A stretch of DNA of 6,810 bases from Candidatus Eiseniibacteriota bacterium (GTDB taxonomy: Bacteria; Eisenbacteria; RBG-16-71-46), in contig VBOS01000446.1 in the NCBI GenBank assembly GCA_005893185.1, positions 1 through 6,810 on the forward strand, read 5' to 3'. A program made the position numbers and the translations under genes. The notes under the pieces are model-generated. The model had not been told where the DNA came from, ran no database searches, and saw only the letters and a list, made by a program, of their open reading frames with translations. Shown in pieces: positions 1-5,978 of this stretch; positions within the stretch are counted from its first letter, which is position 1; the number at the start of each line of letters is the position of its first letter.

Positions 1-1811
1 ATGTCCGCCGGGTAGCCGAGCACAGCCGCCTCCGAGCGGTCTCCCCCGCCGAAGAAGCCGCGCCGCTCGGAGTAGGCCGCGACCGACGACGAGTAGGCAT
101 GCTGGACGTCGATCACGACCGCGTCCACCGGCGTGTGGTCGCGCACGTAGTCGAAGAGCGCGATCTCGTCGGGGGTTTCCGGATAGCCTGCGAGCCCCCA
201 CTTCGGACCCTGACGAGCGAAGCCGTTGAACATCATGAGGGCGTCCGGCAGGAACACGATCGCGAGCAGCGCCCATGCCCAGGCGCCGCCCACGCGCAGC
301 TTCAGCGCTTGCGCCAGCATTCCCACGCCCGCAGCTGCGAATAGGGCGACGCCAAAGTAGGCGGTGTAGACCGGATAGATCGCGGTCACCGGGACGGGCG
401 TGTCGAACGCAACTGCGACCGCCAGCGAGACGGCCGCGAAACCCAGGCCGAGCAGCGCGAGCGCCGGCGCGCGGCGCCGCGCGGCGGCCCACCCCCAGAG
501 CGCGGGCAGGAGCACGACCAGAAGGCCTTGGGCGAGCGGCGGCAGGTTCGGCCGGACGATGTGGAGCCGCGAGGGCGGGCCGCCTGCGAGACCGGTGTGG
601 AGCATGAACCAGAGGATGGGGGCCGCGAGCGACAGCCCGATCACGACCGCCAGCGCAGGTGCCGGCGTGCGCGTCCGCCCCTCCGGGCCCAAGGTCGCGA
701 GCGCGAGACCCACGATCAGGGCGAGCCCCGCGGGCACGCCGACCACCGGATGGATCGCGGCCGCGCTCATCGCGAGCAGGGCGATCGCAGCCAGCCGCCC
801 GCGCCCACTCTCCCTCACGCGCACGGCCACCAGCACGTAGGTCGCGGCGATCAGCGCGAGCGCGGTGCCGATGGCGTTCGCGCACATGAACTTGTAGAGG
901 AAGGAGCACAGGACGAAGTCCGCCTTCATGAGCATCGAACGACAGATGAACACCGCGTTGGGATGCAGGAACCAGAACGTCATCCGCTCCCCGTAGACCT
1001 CGCGCGCCCGCGCCGTCCCCCGCAGCGGCCCGAGCGCGAGCTGGGCGAACATGTGCACCCAGCCCAGGGCATTCATGCCGAGCGCCACCACGGCGGGCGC
1101 CAACCGGCGATGGAGGGGCTCGCTCCAGAACAGGGACGCTAGGCGGTAGATGCCAAAGGCCAGAGACGCCATCATCGCTCCACCGATCCAGGGGAAGACC
1201 ATGAACGGCGTGAGTCCCGTCGCCTCGACCAGCGCCGCCCCCCACACGTGGAGCTGCCACACGTAGTTCATGGGCAGCCCGGCGTACGAAGGATTCTGCG
1301 GCGGCCAGCCGCGCAGCCGGATCTCGCTCACGATCTGCGAGTGGAACATGGCGTCGCCGCTCTCGCGCACGACCGGATTGACGGCGGTGGGAACCGCGAC
1401 CAGCAGCGCAAGTGCGAGGGCGATGAGCCAGGCTGCCCGATCGGCCGGCGGCCCGCCCGCGGGCCGCGGGCGGACGAGCAGGCATGCGACGGCGCAAAGC
1501 GCGGCCCATGCCCACAGGAAGGCCGGCGCCGGAACCCCGATGGCGAACGCCAGTGTGCGGCCGGCGATCGCGGCCGGGATGGAGAGCGTGAGGCTCGCCA
1601 TGGCCCGCTCTTCGGGTGTCGTACCGGGCGCCCGCAGCAGGCTTTCCGCCAGCACCCAGCCCGGGATCACGCCCAGCAGCAGGTAGCCGAGCGGGGCGCG
1701 GAGCACGAGCGGGGCATGGACCTGGGCCGCGAGCGCAGCGGCCAGGGCCAGCAGCGCGGGGATCACGGAGCGCGGGGAGAATGCCGCGGAGCGCGGCCGG
1801 GCAAGGTTCAC
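1..1811 (-). CDS. GT-C-like polytopic membrane protein (possible lipid-linked-sugar glycosyltransferase), 3' end beyond window
   Basis: An uninterrupted minus-strand frame runs from GTG at 1811 to the left edge: 603 complete codons with no stop seen. The protein is dominated by hydrophobic helices separated by short Arg-rich loops. After two or more N-terminal helices comes a non-cytoplasmic-type loop with GDAMFH (Asp153, His157), then NPSYAGLPMNYVW (about 173-185). An acidic residue in the first large loop followed by such a Pro/Tyr-rich stretch is typical of GT-C fold enzymes (GT39/ArnT/DUF2298-like), which move sugars from polyprenyl-phosphate donors on the outer face of the membrane. The last 60 visible residues (544-603) are soluble, with TPDEIALFDYVRDHTP, like the periplasmic C-terminal domain of many such proteins. 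The GTG start was chosen because the hydrophobic N-terminus follows it; there is no clear Shine-Dalgarno, and the frame is open further upstream, so the start is uncertain. Superfamily is reasonably supported; substrate and enzymatic activity are not. Confidence 0.8.
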   Translation of the reverse strand, partial: MNLARPRSAAFSPRSVIPALLALAAALAAQVHAPLVLRAPLGYLLLGVIPGWVLAESLLRAPGTTPEERAMASLTLSIPAAIAGRTLAFAIGVPAPAFLWAWAALCAVACLLVRPRPAGGPPADRAAWLIALALALLVAVPTAVNPVVRESGDAMFHSQIVSEIRLRGWPPQNPSYAGLPMNYVWQLHVWGAALVEATGLTPFMVFPWIGGAMMASLAFGIYRLASLFWSEPLHRRLAPAVVALGMNALGWVHMFAQLALGPLRGTARAREVYGERMTFWFLHPNAVFICRSMLMKADFVLCSFLYKFMCANAIGTALALIAATYVLVAVRVRESGRGRLAAIALLAMSAAAIHPVVGVPAGLALIVGLALATLGPEGRTRTPAPALAVVIGLSLAAPILWFMLHTGLAGGPPSRLHIVRPNLPPLAQGLLVVLLPALWGWAAARRRAPALALLGLGFAAVSLAVAVAFDTPVPVTAIYPVYTAYFGVALFAAAGVGMLAQALKLRVGGAWAWALLAIVFLPDALMMFNGFARQGPKWGLAGYPETPDEIALFDYVRDHTPVDAVVIDVQHAYSSSVAAYSERRGFFGGGDRSEAAVLGYPAD

Positions 1812-1818
1812 GGCGAAG

Positions 1819-1827
1819 ACCGTAGCA
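1819..1827 (-). promoter_or_regulatory. Possible extended -10 element for the membrane protein gene
   Basis: On the minus strand TGCTACGGT matches the extended -10 pattern TGnTAnnnT. It lies 7 bases before the proposed GTG start at 1811, which would fit a leaderless or nearly leaderless transcript, and no Shine-Dalgarno is visible. A TTGGCC at 1844-1839 is only 14 bases upstream, too close for a normal -35. This is weak evidence in GC-rich DNA and a chance match is possible. Confidence 0.25.
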
Positions 1828-1897
1828 CACGCCTCGCGGGCCAAGCGCCGCGACGCGAGCGGCGACGGTCGCAGCGGACGGCGGAGCGAGAAGGCGA

Positions 1898-2512
1898 CTA
1901 CCTCGCGTGCACCACGCGCGTCGTGACCGAGCGCCCGCCGTGGGTGAGCCGCGCCACGTAGAGGCCCGGGCTGAGTTCCACGCTCACGGGGAGGAGGCGA
2001 AGCCCGGCGCGCGCGGGCTCGATCGTCCGGGCATAGATGCGGCGCCCGCTCACATCGAGCAGCTCGACGAGCGCGGGCGCGGCACTCGGGAGCGTGAAGG
2101 CGAGCGTGAACGGGCCGGACGATGGATTCGGTCGCGCCGGCTCGAGGGCGAGGGTCAGCGCGTCGGGCACGCGCAGCGCGACCTCACCCAGCGTATGGCG
2201 TCCGGTTTCGTCCTCCACCGCCAGCCGGTAGCGGTACGTCACGCCCGCCACCAGGGCAGGCTGCGACCCCCCCACGCGAAGATGATGGCTCCGAGAAGTC
2301 AAGACTTCAACAACTTTTCGTCGCATGCGCTCCAGGGGAATGCGTGCGCTCCGGCCGCCGCCCCGCTCACGAATCGCGCTTCTTTGCGTGCCCAGAGAGG
2401 CCCGGACACCGGCCCGGAACCAGTTGCGCGGCATGCGAATGCGGGCTCGGCACGAGCCCAAGTCCGACTCAAGGAGAGCGCCTCGGGAGCCGATAAGACC
2501 AGGACGGATCAT
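1898..2512 (-). pseudogene. C-terminal remnant of a secreted protein with FlgD-Ig / T9SS-like sorting tail
   Basis: The open frame is 204 codons, but only about residues 81-204 (2272 down to 1898) read like real protein. VAGVTYRYRLAVEDETG is the last strand pair of a fibronectin-III-like domain. It is followed by ARPNPSSGPFTLAFTLP, VELLDVSGRRIY, SPGLYVARLTHGG and RSVTTRVVHAR. That order (PNP, hydrophobic strand, D-x-x-G-R, PG-x-Y, R-x-x-x-x-K/R-V-V) is the classic C-terminal domain of secreted proteins in FCB-type bacteria. Residues 1-80 are Arg-rich, of low complexity, and have no signal peptide, which a secreted protein would need. The two other minus frames have stops around 2296-2315, so a single frameshift does not recover an N-terminal body. 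I infer a truncated remnant, or an assembly junction near 2275. It ends with TAG, 86 bases before the GT-C-like gene. The alternative, a short functional protein, seems unlikely. Confidence 0.6.
2295..2308. promoter_or_regulatory. Near-perfect dyad in AT-richer island (possible operator)
   Basis: GAAGTC-AA-GACTTC is a 6+6 inverted repeat around a 2-base centre. It sits in the least GC-rich part of the window, next to TTGACT on the minus strand (2302-2297) that resembles a -35 box, but no good -10 follows at 16-18 bases. It could be a repressor site between divergent units; function is inferred only from position and symmetry. Confidence 0.25.
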
Positions 2513-2523
2513 TCCCTCCGGCC

Positions 2524-2530
2524 GAAAGGA
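2524..2530 (+). promoter_or_regulatory. Ribosome binding site deciding the GTG start at 2536
   Basis: GAAAGGA ends 5 bases before GTG at 2536. It supports that codon over the in-frame ATG at 2590, which would remove the first 18 residues. Confidence 0.6.
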
Positions 2531-2535
2531 TAGCT

Positions 2536-3669
2536 GTGAGCCACGACCTTCGCTTCTGGATCGAGACGATCTCGCTGTGGAAGCCCCTGATGAGCGCGTT
2601 TCGCTTCCTCTGGGGGGTGCACGATCCGCTGTGGCTCATGCTGCTCAAACGGCTCTTCCTGATCCTGCCGTTCGGCGGGGTGGCCTTCGGCTACTGGGCC
2701 AGCGTCTTGAGCGTACCGTCGCTCCTGATCCGCACCCGGCGCCGCGTGTACGTCGGGCTGGTTCTCATCACGTGGTGGGACCTGGCGCGGGCCACGTTCA
2801 CGTTCTGGGGCGGCGTGTTCCGCTTCCTGCTCCAGCTCGCGGTCTCGCTCCTGGGCTTCGCGCAGGTGCTCGTGGTCGGCCTGTGGTCGATGGTGCGCGA
2901 AGTGCTGCTCATGCCGTTCCGCCTACTGCGGCACTTCGGCAGCAACGCGTTGGCCCCTGGCACGCCGTGGATCGCTGTGATCATGACGTTCTTCTGGTGC
3001 GTGTTCGAGGCGATCATCTTCACCTTCGTGATGACGTCGCTCGTGATCGACACGCTCTCGAACCTGGCCGGGACGCAGCTGACCGAGGGCGGAGTCCGGA
3101 TCCCGCTCTTCTTCTTCATGCTGTTCGTCGTGCTCGGCAGCTATGCTGTGCTCGCGACCTTCACCGACGCGCTCCAGTCGCGGGACTGGGCCACGGTGAT
3201 CAAGATCGGCGTGGTCGAGTCGGTGGCGCTCTTCGTCGAGGTGGTGTTCCTCTACCGCGAGTTCGTGGACGCGCTGGTGCCGTGGTTCGCCCAGCACACA
3301 TCCGGAAAGCGGCACGCCCACGATCATGGCCATCATCAAGGGCCAGGGCCTGGTCGCGAGCGGGGGAGGCGGACAGCAGCAGCCGCTCAGCCTGTTCTCG
3401 CCCGGCTTCGCGGCCCAGATCAAGAAGGAGTTCGACTGGGTGGCCGACGCCGGCGAGCGCCTGGTGAGCGCGTTCCTCGTCCCGCCGATGCAGGTGATCG
3501 CGGCGGCGCTCAACTTCGTCACCCTGCTGGTGTCGAACCAGCACTTCCTCGACCTGCCGCTCAACAGCATCAAGGACTTCAAGGACGCGCGGGCCCTGGC
3601 GATCCATCTGGGCAATCCGAACCTCGGAAAGGCGACCCCCTGACATGCGCATGTTGCTCATCGCCCTGA
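2536..3669 (+). CDS. Multi-pass membrane protein of unknown function, N-terminal part (frame lost near 3306)
   Basis: GTG start with a good ribosome site. Residues 1-256 are convincing membrane protein: a Trp/Phe-rich N-terminus, then hydrophobic helices at about 34-60, 71-90, 94-118, 143-170, 188-209 and 222-241, and the end REFVDALVPWFAQHT. From about residue 257 the frame turns into Arg/Gly/Pro-rich sequence of the kind produced by reading GC-rich DNA out of frame, and it continues so to a stop at 3669. In the same stretch the +1 frame gives well-formed protein (next entry). Genuine coding in this frame therefore probably ends near 3306, and the gene continues in the other frame to 3643. 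Dropping one A from AAA at 3306-3308 joins the parts as HTSG-SGTPTIMAII. It is followed by the VWA gene, so the two are probably co-transcribed. I do not recognise the family; the only supported statement is an inner-membrane, roughly six-helix protein. Confidence 0.75.
   Translation: MSHDLRFWIETISLWKPLMSAFRFLWGVHDPLWLMLLKRLFLILPFGGVAFGYWASVLSVPSLLIRTRRRVYVGLVLITWWDLARATFTFWGGVFRFLLQLAVSLLGFAQVLVVGLWSMVREVLLMPFRLLRHFGSNALAPGTPWIAVIMTFFWCVFEAIIFTFVMTSLVIDTLSNLAGTQLTEGGVRIPLFFFMLFVVLGSYAVLATFTDALQSRDWATVIKIGVVESVALFVEVVFLYREFVDALVPWFAQHTSGKRHAHDHGHHQGPGPGRERGRRTAAAAQPVLARLRGPDQEGVRLGGRRRRAPGERVPRPADAGDRGGAQLRHPAGVEPALPRPAAQQHQGLQGRAGPGDPSGQSEPRKGDPLTCACCSSP
3326..3643 (+). CDS. C-terminal part of the membrane protein in the shifted frame
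   Basis: This frame encodes 105 residues from ATG 3326, with natural composition: a Gly/Gln-rich linker (ASGGGGQQQP), a polar helix (QIKKEFDWVADAGERL), a hydrophobic segment (about 45-69, with LVPPMQVIAAALNFVTLLV) and a charged end. The frame is open upstream to 3200, and the codons just before the ATG read SGTPTI, which also looks coding, while no Shine-Dalgarno sits at proper spacing (GGAAAG is 16 bases away). Both facts favour this being the downstream part of the preceding gene after a one-base shift, not an independent gene. It ends with TGA one base before the ATG of the VWA gene. If it is independent, it would be a small protein with one membrane segment overlapping the upstream open frame throughout its length, which is improbable. 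Confidence 0.65.
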   Translation: MAIIKGQGLVASGGGGQQQPLSLFSPGFAAQIKKEFDWVADAGERLVSAFLVPPMQVIAAALNFVTLLVSNQHFLDLPLNSIKDFKDARALAIHLGNPNLGKATP

Positions 3670-4451
3670 TCGCGGCCGGAACCGGGCTTTCCGGCCTCTC
3701 GACCAACGTTTCGAACTGGTTCAACTCGCTGCGCAAGCCTCCCTCGCAGCATCAGAAGGAGGAGGCCGGCCGGCTCGTGATGTTTCTCGGCGTCGACATC
3801 AGCGGCTCGTTCAAGGACGGCCGCTACTTCGACGACTCGATCCACTTCATGGCGCGCTACATCTACGCGCACCTGAAGGGCTACGACGGCGTCGAGCTCC
3901 CGCACTCGCTGTACGTCGGAACGATCGGCGGCGAGACGAAAGAGGACGTGAAGACGCTGTACCCCATCCAGACCTTCGAGGACCGCTCGATCGAGCAGAT
4001 CGAGGCCCAGCTCTACACCATCTTCCCGCGCAACCGGGTGAACAAGTACACGGACTTCAACTCCTTCTTCCAGCAGGTCGCGGACATGGTGGACCAGAAG
4101 AAGCTGATCTTGAAGCCGCTCTCCATCGTGCTGATGACCGACGGGGTCCCCGACGTGGGAGGCAACACGCGGGACGAGAGGTTCCGCAACCTGAATCTCA
4201 AGCCGCTGGAGGGCCTCTCCCGCAACATCACCGTGCGCGTGCTCTACACCGACGCGGTCACAGCCAAGAACTGGCGCGACGAGGTGCCGCGCAAGCGCGT
4301 CAAGGTCTGGACGCAGGACGCGGTCGTGATGACGGAATGGAAGGACCCGCGGACGATGATCCCCGGCAAGCCGTTCCCGGAGCAGAAGAAGTTCTTCTCC
4401 TGGGTCAAGGACAACGTCGACTTCTCCCCGAGGCTCAAGCCGGTGGAATGA
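3645..4451 (+). CDS. Membrane-anchored von Willebrand factor A (VWA) domain protein
   Basis: 268 residues. An N-terminal hydrophobic stretch (about 3-20) acts as a signal anchor or signal peptide; there is no lipobox Cys. The VWA fold begins at about 44: MFLGVDISGS gives the metal-ion-dependent adhesion site (MIDAS) pattern D51-x-S53-x-S55, T136 in KYTDF is a candidate for the third ligand, and IVLMTDGVPD supplies D166. So the metal site looks complete and metal-dependent partner binding is plausible. The start ATG 3645 is one base after the previous stop, with GGAAAGG at 3626-3632 upstream at slightly long spacing; ATG 3651 is a less likely alternative. Tight spacing to the membrane protein suggests translational coupling and a physical partnership. 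No MoxR-type AAA+ ATPase, the common partner of many bacterial VWA proteins, lies in the visible neighbourhood. VWA assignment is firm; biological role is unknown. Confidence 0.85.
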   Translation: MRMLLIALIAAGTGLSGLSTNVSNWFNSLRKPPSQHQKEEAGRLVMFLGVDISGSFKDGRYFDDSIHFMARYIYAHLKGYDGVELPHSLYVGTIGGETKEDVKTLYPIQTFEDRSIEQIEAQLYTIFPRNRVNKYTDFNSFFQQVADMVDQKKLILKPLSIVLMTDGVPDVGGNTRDERFRNLNLKPLEGLSRNITVRVLYTDAVTAKNWRDEVPRKRVKVWTQDAVVMTEWKDPRTMIPGKPFPEQKKFFSWVKDNVDFSPRLKPVE

Positions 4452-4462
4452 GGCTCGCGCGT

Positions 4463-4482
4463 CCCGCGTGATGGTGCGCGGG
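4463..4482. terminator. Hairpin between convergent genes (possible bidirectional terminator)
   Basis: CCCGCG, an 8-base loop, then CGCGGG form a perfect 6-bp GC stem in the 45-base gap between the stop of the VWA gene and the stop of rdgB. There is no T-tract on either side, so classical intrinsic termination is not demonstrated. Position between convergent units is the main support. Confidence 0.4.
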
Positions 4483-4496
4483 CCGCGCCCCTCTGT

Positions 4497-5126
4497 TCAC
4501 GTCTCGCGCAGCTTCCGCACCAGGTTCGCGACCGCCGCCGCGCGGTGCGAGAGCGCGCTCTTCTCCGCGAACGACAGCTCGGCGAGCGTTCGCCCCGTGC
4601 CCGCGACCTCGAACACCGGGTCGTAGCCGAAGCCACCTGCGCCGCGCGGCGTCTCCGTGATGCGACCCTCCAGCGCGCCCTCCGCCACGATCGGCGGCCG
4701 GTCGGGATCGCATGCGACGCACACCGTCCGGAAGCGCGCGCTGCGCCGCGCCGGCTCGACTCCCTCCATCCGCCGCATGAGCTTCCGCACGTTGGCATCG
4801 TAGCCCGCCCCTTCGCCCGCGTAGCGCGCCGAGCGCACGCCCGGCTCACCGCCCAGGGCGTCCACCTCGAGGCCGGTGTCGTCCGCGATCGCCGGCAGCC
4901 CGGTGAGCGCCACCGCAGCTCGTGCCTTGAGGAGCGCGTTCTCCTCCAGGGTCGCTCCGGTTTCGTGGGGGGCCGCGGCCCCCGCGAACGCCGCGAGCCC
5001 CGCGAATTCCCCGAGATCGTCCGGGAGCAGGGCCACGAGCTCGCGCAGCTTGTCGGGGTTGAGCGTGGCGACCACGGATCTCGCGGCGCGCACGCGACGC
5101 TCGCCGCGCGCCGGCGGCCGGCTCAT
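4497..5126 (-). CDS. rdgB: RdgB/HAM1 non-canonical purine NTP pyrophosphatase (dITP/XTP)
   Basis: 209 residues, close to the usual 195-205. It hydrolyses dITP, ITP and XTP to monophosphate and pyrophosphate in the cytoplasm, keeping deaminated purines out of DNA and RNA. Family signatures are present in order: ATLNPDK (T21, K26) at the nucleotide site, the E61/E62 region (TLEENALLKA), ADDTGLEVDALGG (D82, D83) for metal, SARYAG (99-104), GGFGYDP (164-170), and SFAEKSALSHR (K189, H194, R195). The ATG start overlaps the TGA of rph as ATGA, giving translational coupling; GGGGAG at 5144-5139 is a distant possible ribosome site. The N-terminus carries about 15 extra residues before the first strand, so an internal GTG could be the true start. 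No disruption is seen. Confidence 0.95.
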   Translation of the reverse strand: MSRPPARGERRVRAARSVVATLNPDKLRELVALLPDDLGEFAGLAAFAGAAAPHETGATLEENALLKARAAVALTGLPAIADDTGLEVDALGGEPGVRSARYAGEGAGYDANVRKLMRRMEGVEPARRSARFRTVCVACDPDRPPIVAEGALEGRITETPRGAGGFGYDPVFEVAGTGRTLAELSFAEKSALSHRAAAVANLVRKLRET

Positions 5127-5926
5127 GAAGCGGGCGGGCTCCCCGCGACCGGAACGAGCCCCGAGCCTTCGAGCACCCTGCGGTGCGCTGCGACCACGCG
5201 CCGGATGCCGATGCGCGCGAGCCGGAGCAGGTCCTTGAGATCGGAAGCTGCGAATGTGACGCCCTCGCCCGCTCCCTGCAGCTCGACGAAGCGGCCCCCG
5301 CCGGTCATCACCACGTTCATGTCAACTTCGGCGGTCGAGTCCTCGGCGTATGTGAGATCGAGGCACGGCACGCCTGCGACCACGCCCACCGAGATCGCGG
5401 CCACCGTGTCGCGCAGCGGGGCGCGCGCGAGCTGGCCCCGGTTCGAAAGCGTCACGAACGCGTCGTGGAGCGCCACCATGGCGCCGTTGATCGCGGCGGT
5501 GCGCGTCCCGCCGTCGGCCTCGAGCACATCGCAGTCGAGGATCACGGTGCGCTCGCCGAACGCCGTGAGGTCGGTGACGGCCCGCAGCGAGCGCCCGATC
5601 ATGCGCTGGATCTCCTGCGCGCGACCGCCGGTTTGCGAGGTGCGCGGCGTGCGCTCGCCGGTCGAGCGCGGGAGCATGCCGTACTCCGCCGTCACCCAGC
5701 CCCGCCCCTTGCCGCGGATCCAGTTGGGCACGCGATCCTCGACGGTGGCGGTGCACAGCACGCGGGTGCGGCCCATCGCCGCGATCGCAGAGCCCTCGGC
5801 GTGCGACAGCACGCCGCGCTAGATCTTGAGCGGGCGCGCCTGGCGCGGCGTGCGGCCGTCCGGCCGGGCGGCGGCCGCGGGGGCCACGGCGGCGCGCGAC
5901 CGGATCGCATGCGGCGGGCGCGTCAC
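5123..5926 (-). CDS. rph: Ribonuclease PH, interrupted by in-frame TAG at codon 36
   Basis: RNase PH is a phosphorolytic 3'-5' exoribonuclease that trims tRNA 3' ends, forming a hexameric ring. From GTG 5812 the frame shows LSHAEGS, VLCTATVED, GWVTAEYGMLPRST, GRAQEIQRMIGRSLRAV, EADGGTRTAAINGA (phosphate site) and LDLTYAEDSTAEVDMNVV (metal Asp). All are intact. The conserved N-terminus lies upstream in the same frame: PDGRTPRQARPLKI, separated from RGVLSHAEGS by TAG at 5821-5819. Extending back reaches GTG at 5926 with GGAGAGG at 5938-5932, spacing 5, an excellent start, so the ancestral gene is almost certainly 5926-5123 (267 codons plus stop; family about 240). As written, translation would yield 35 residues unless the TAG is read through; restart at GTG 5812 has no ribosome site and would drop the D-G-R segment. 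Sits between murI and rdgB. Confidence 0.93.
5819..5821 (-). other. In-frame TAG stop inside rph
   Basis: CTA on the plus strand reads TAG on the minus strand at codon 36 of rph, between RPLKI and RGVLSHAEGS. Both flanks match the conserved RNase PH N-terminus (RP-x-x-I-x-R-G/H). The position is variable in the family (Thr, Glu, Gln, His or Lys), so a one-base change from CAG, GAG or AAG would explain it. Confidence 0.85.
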
Positions 5927-5931
5927 GGGCG

Positions 5932-5938
5932 CCTCTCC
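5932..5938 (-). promoter_or_regulatory. Ribosome binding site for the full-length rph start
   Basis: GGAGAGG on the minus strand, 5 bases before GTG 5926, in the 52-base gap after the murI stop. It is the strongest Shine-Dalgarno in the operon and fixes the start upstream of the internal TAG. Confidence 0.7.
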
Positions 5939-5978
5939 CGCGCCACCATGCGCCCGCGATCCCGCCCTCCCGCGCGTC

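Larger units (their letters stand above)
2273..2535. other. Divergent intergenic / degenerate region
   Basis: Apart from the weak open frame described for the remnant, nothing here looks like a gene on either strand. It separates the remnant (minus) from the membrane/VWA operon (plus) and should hold the operon promoter. I see no convincing -35/-10 pair on the plus strand and no tRNA or riboswitch fold. A less GC-rich patch spans about 2281-2320. Confidence 0.4.

Noticed and set aside
1248..2533. Plus-strand open frames opposite the GT-C-like gene and the remnant
   Set aside because: Shadow composition (Arg, His, Gly, Gln), and the minus strand gives coherent membrane and beta-domain protein over most of the stretch.
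3310..3336. His-rich tail (RHAHDHGHH) at the end of the membrane protein, suggesting metal binding
   Set aside because: It arises after the apparent frameshift; the same bases in the other frame read as normal protein (TPTIMAII), so the His cluster is most likely an artefact.
2325..3467. Plus-strand open frame (380 codons) in frame 3 overlapping the membrane protein
   Set aside because: The overlapping frame from 2536 has membrane helices and a ribosome site; this one is Arg/Ala/Pro-rich and has neither.
4452..4496. Classical intrinsic terminator
   Set aside because: The hairpin lacks a T-run on either strand, so it is reported only as a possible terminator.
4545..5822. Long plus-strand open frame (425 codons) opposite rdgB and rph
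   Set aside because: It is the antisense shadow of two firmly identified genes; its Arg/His/Ala-rich composition and lack of any motif are typical of reverse frames in GC-rich DNA.
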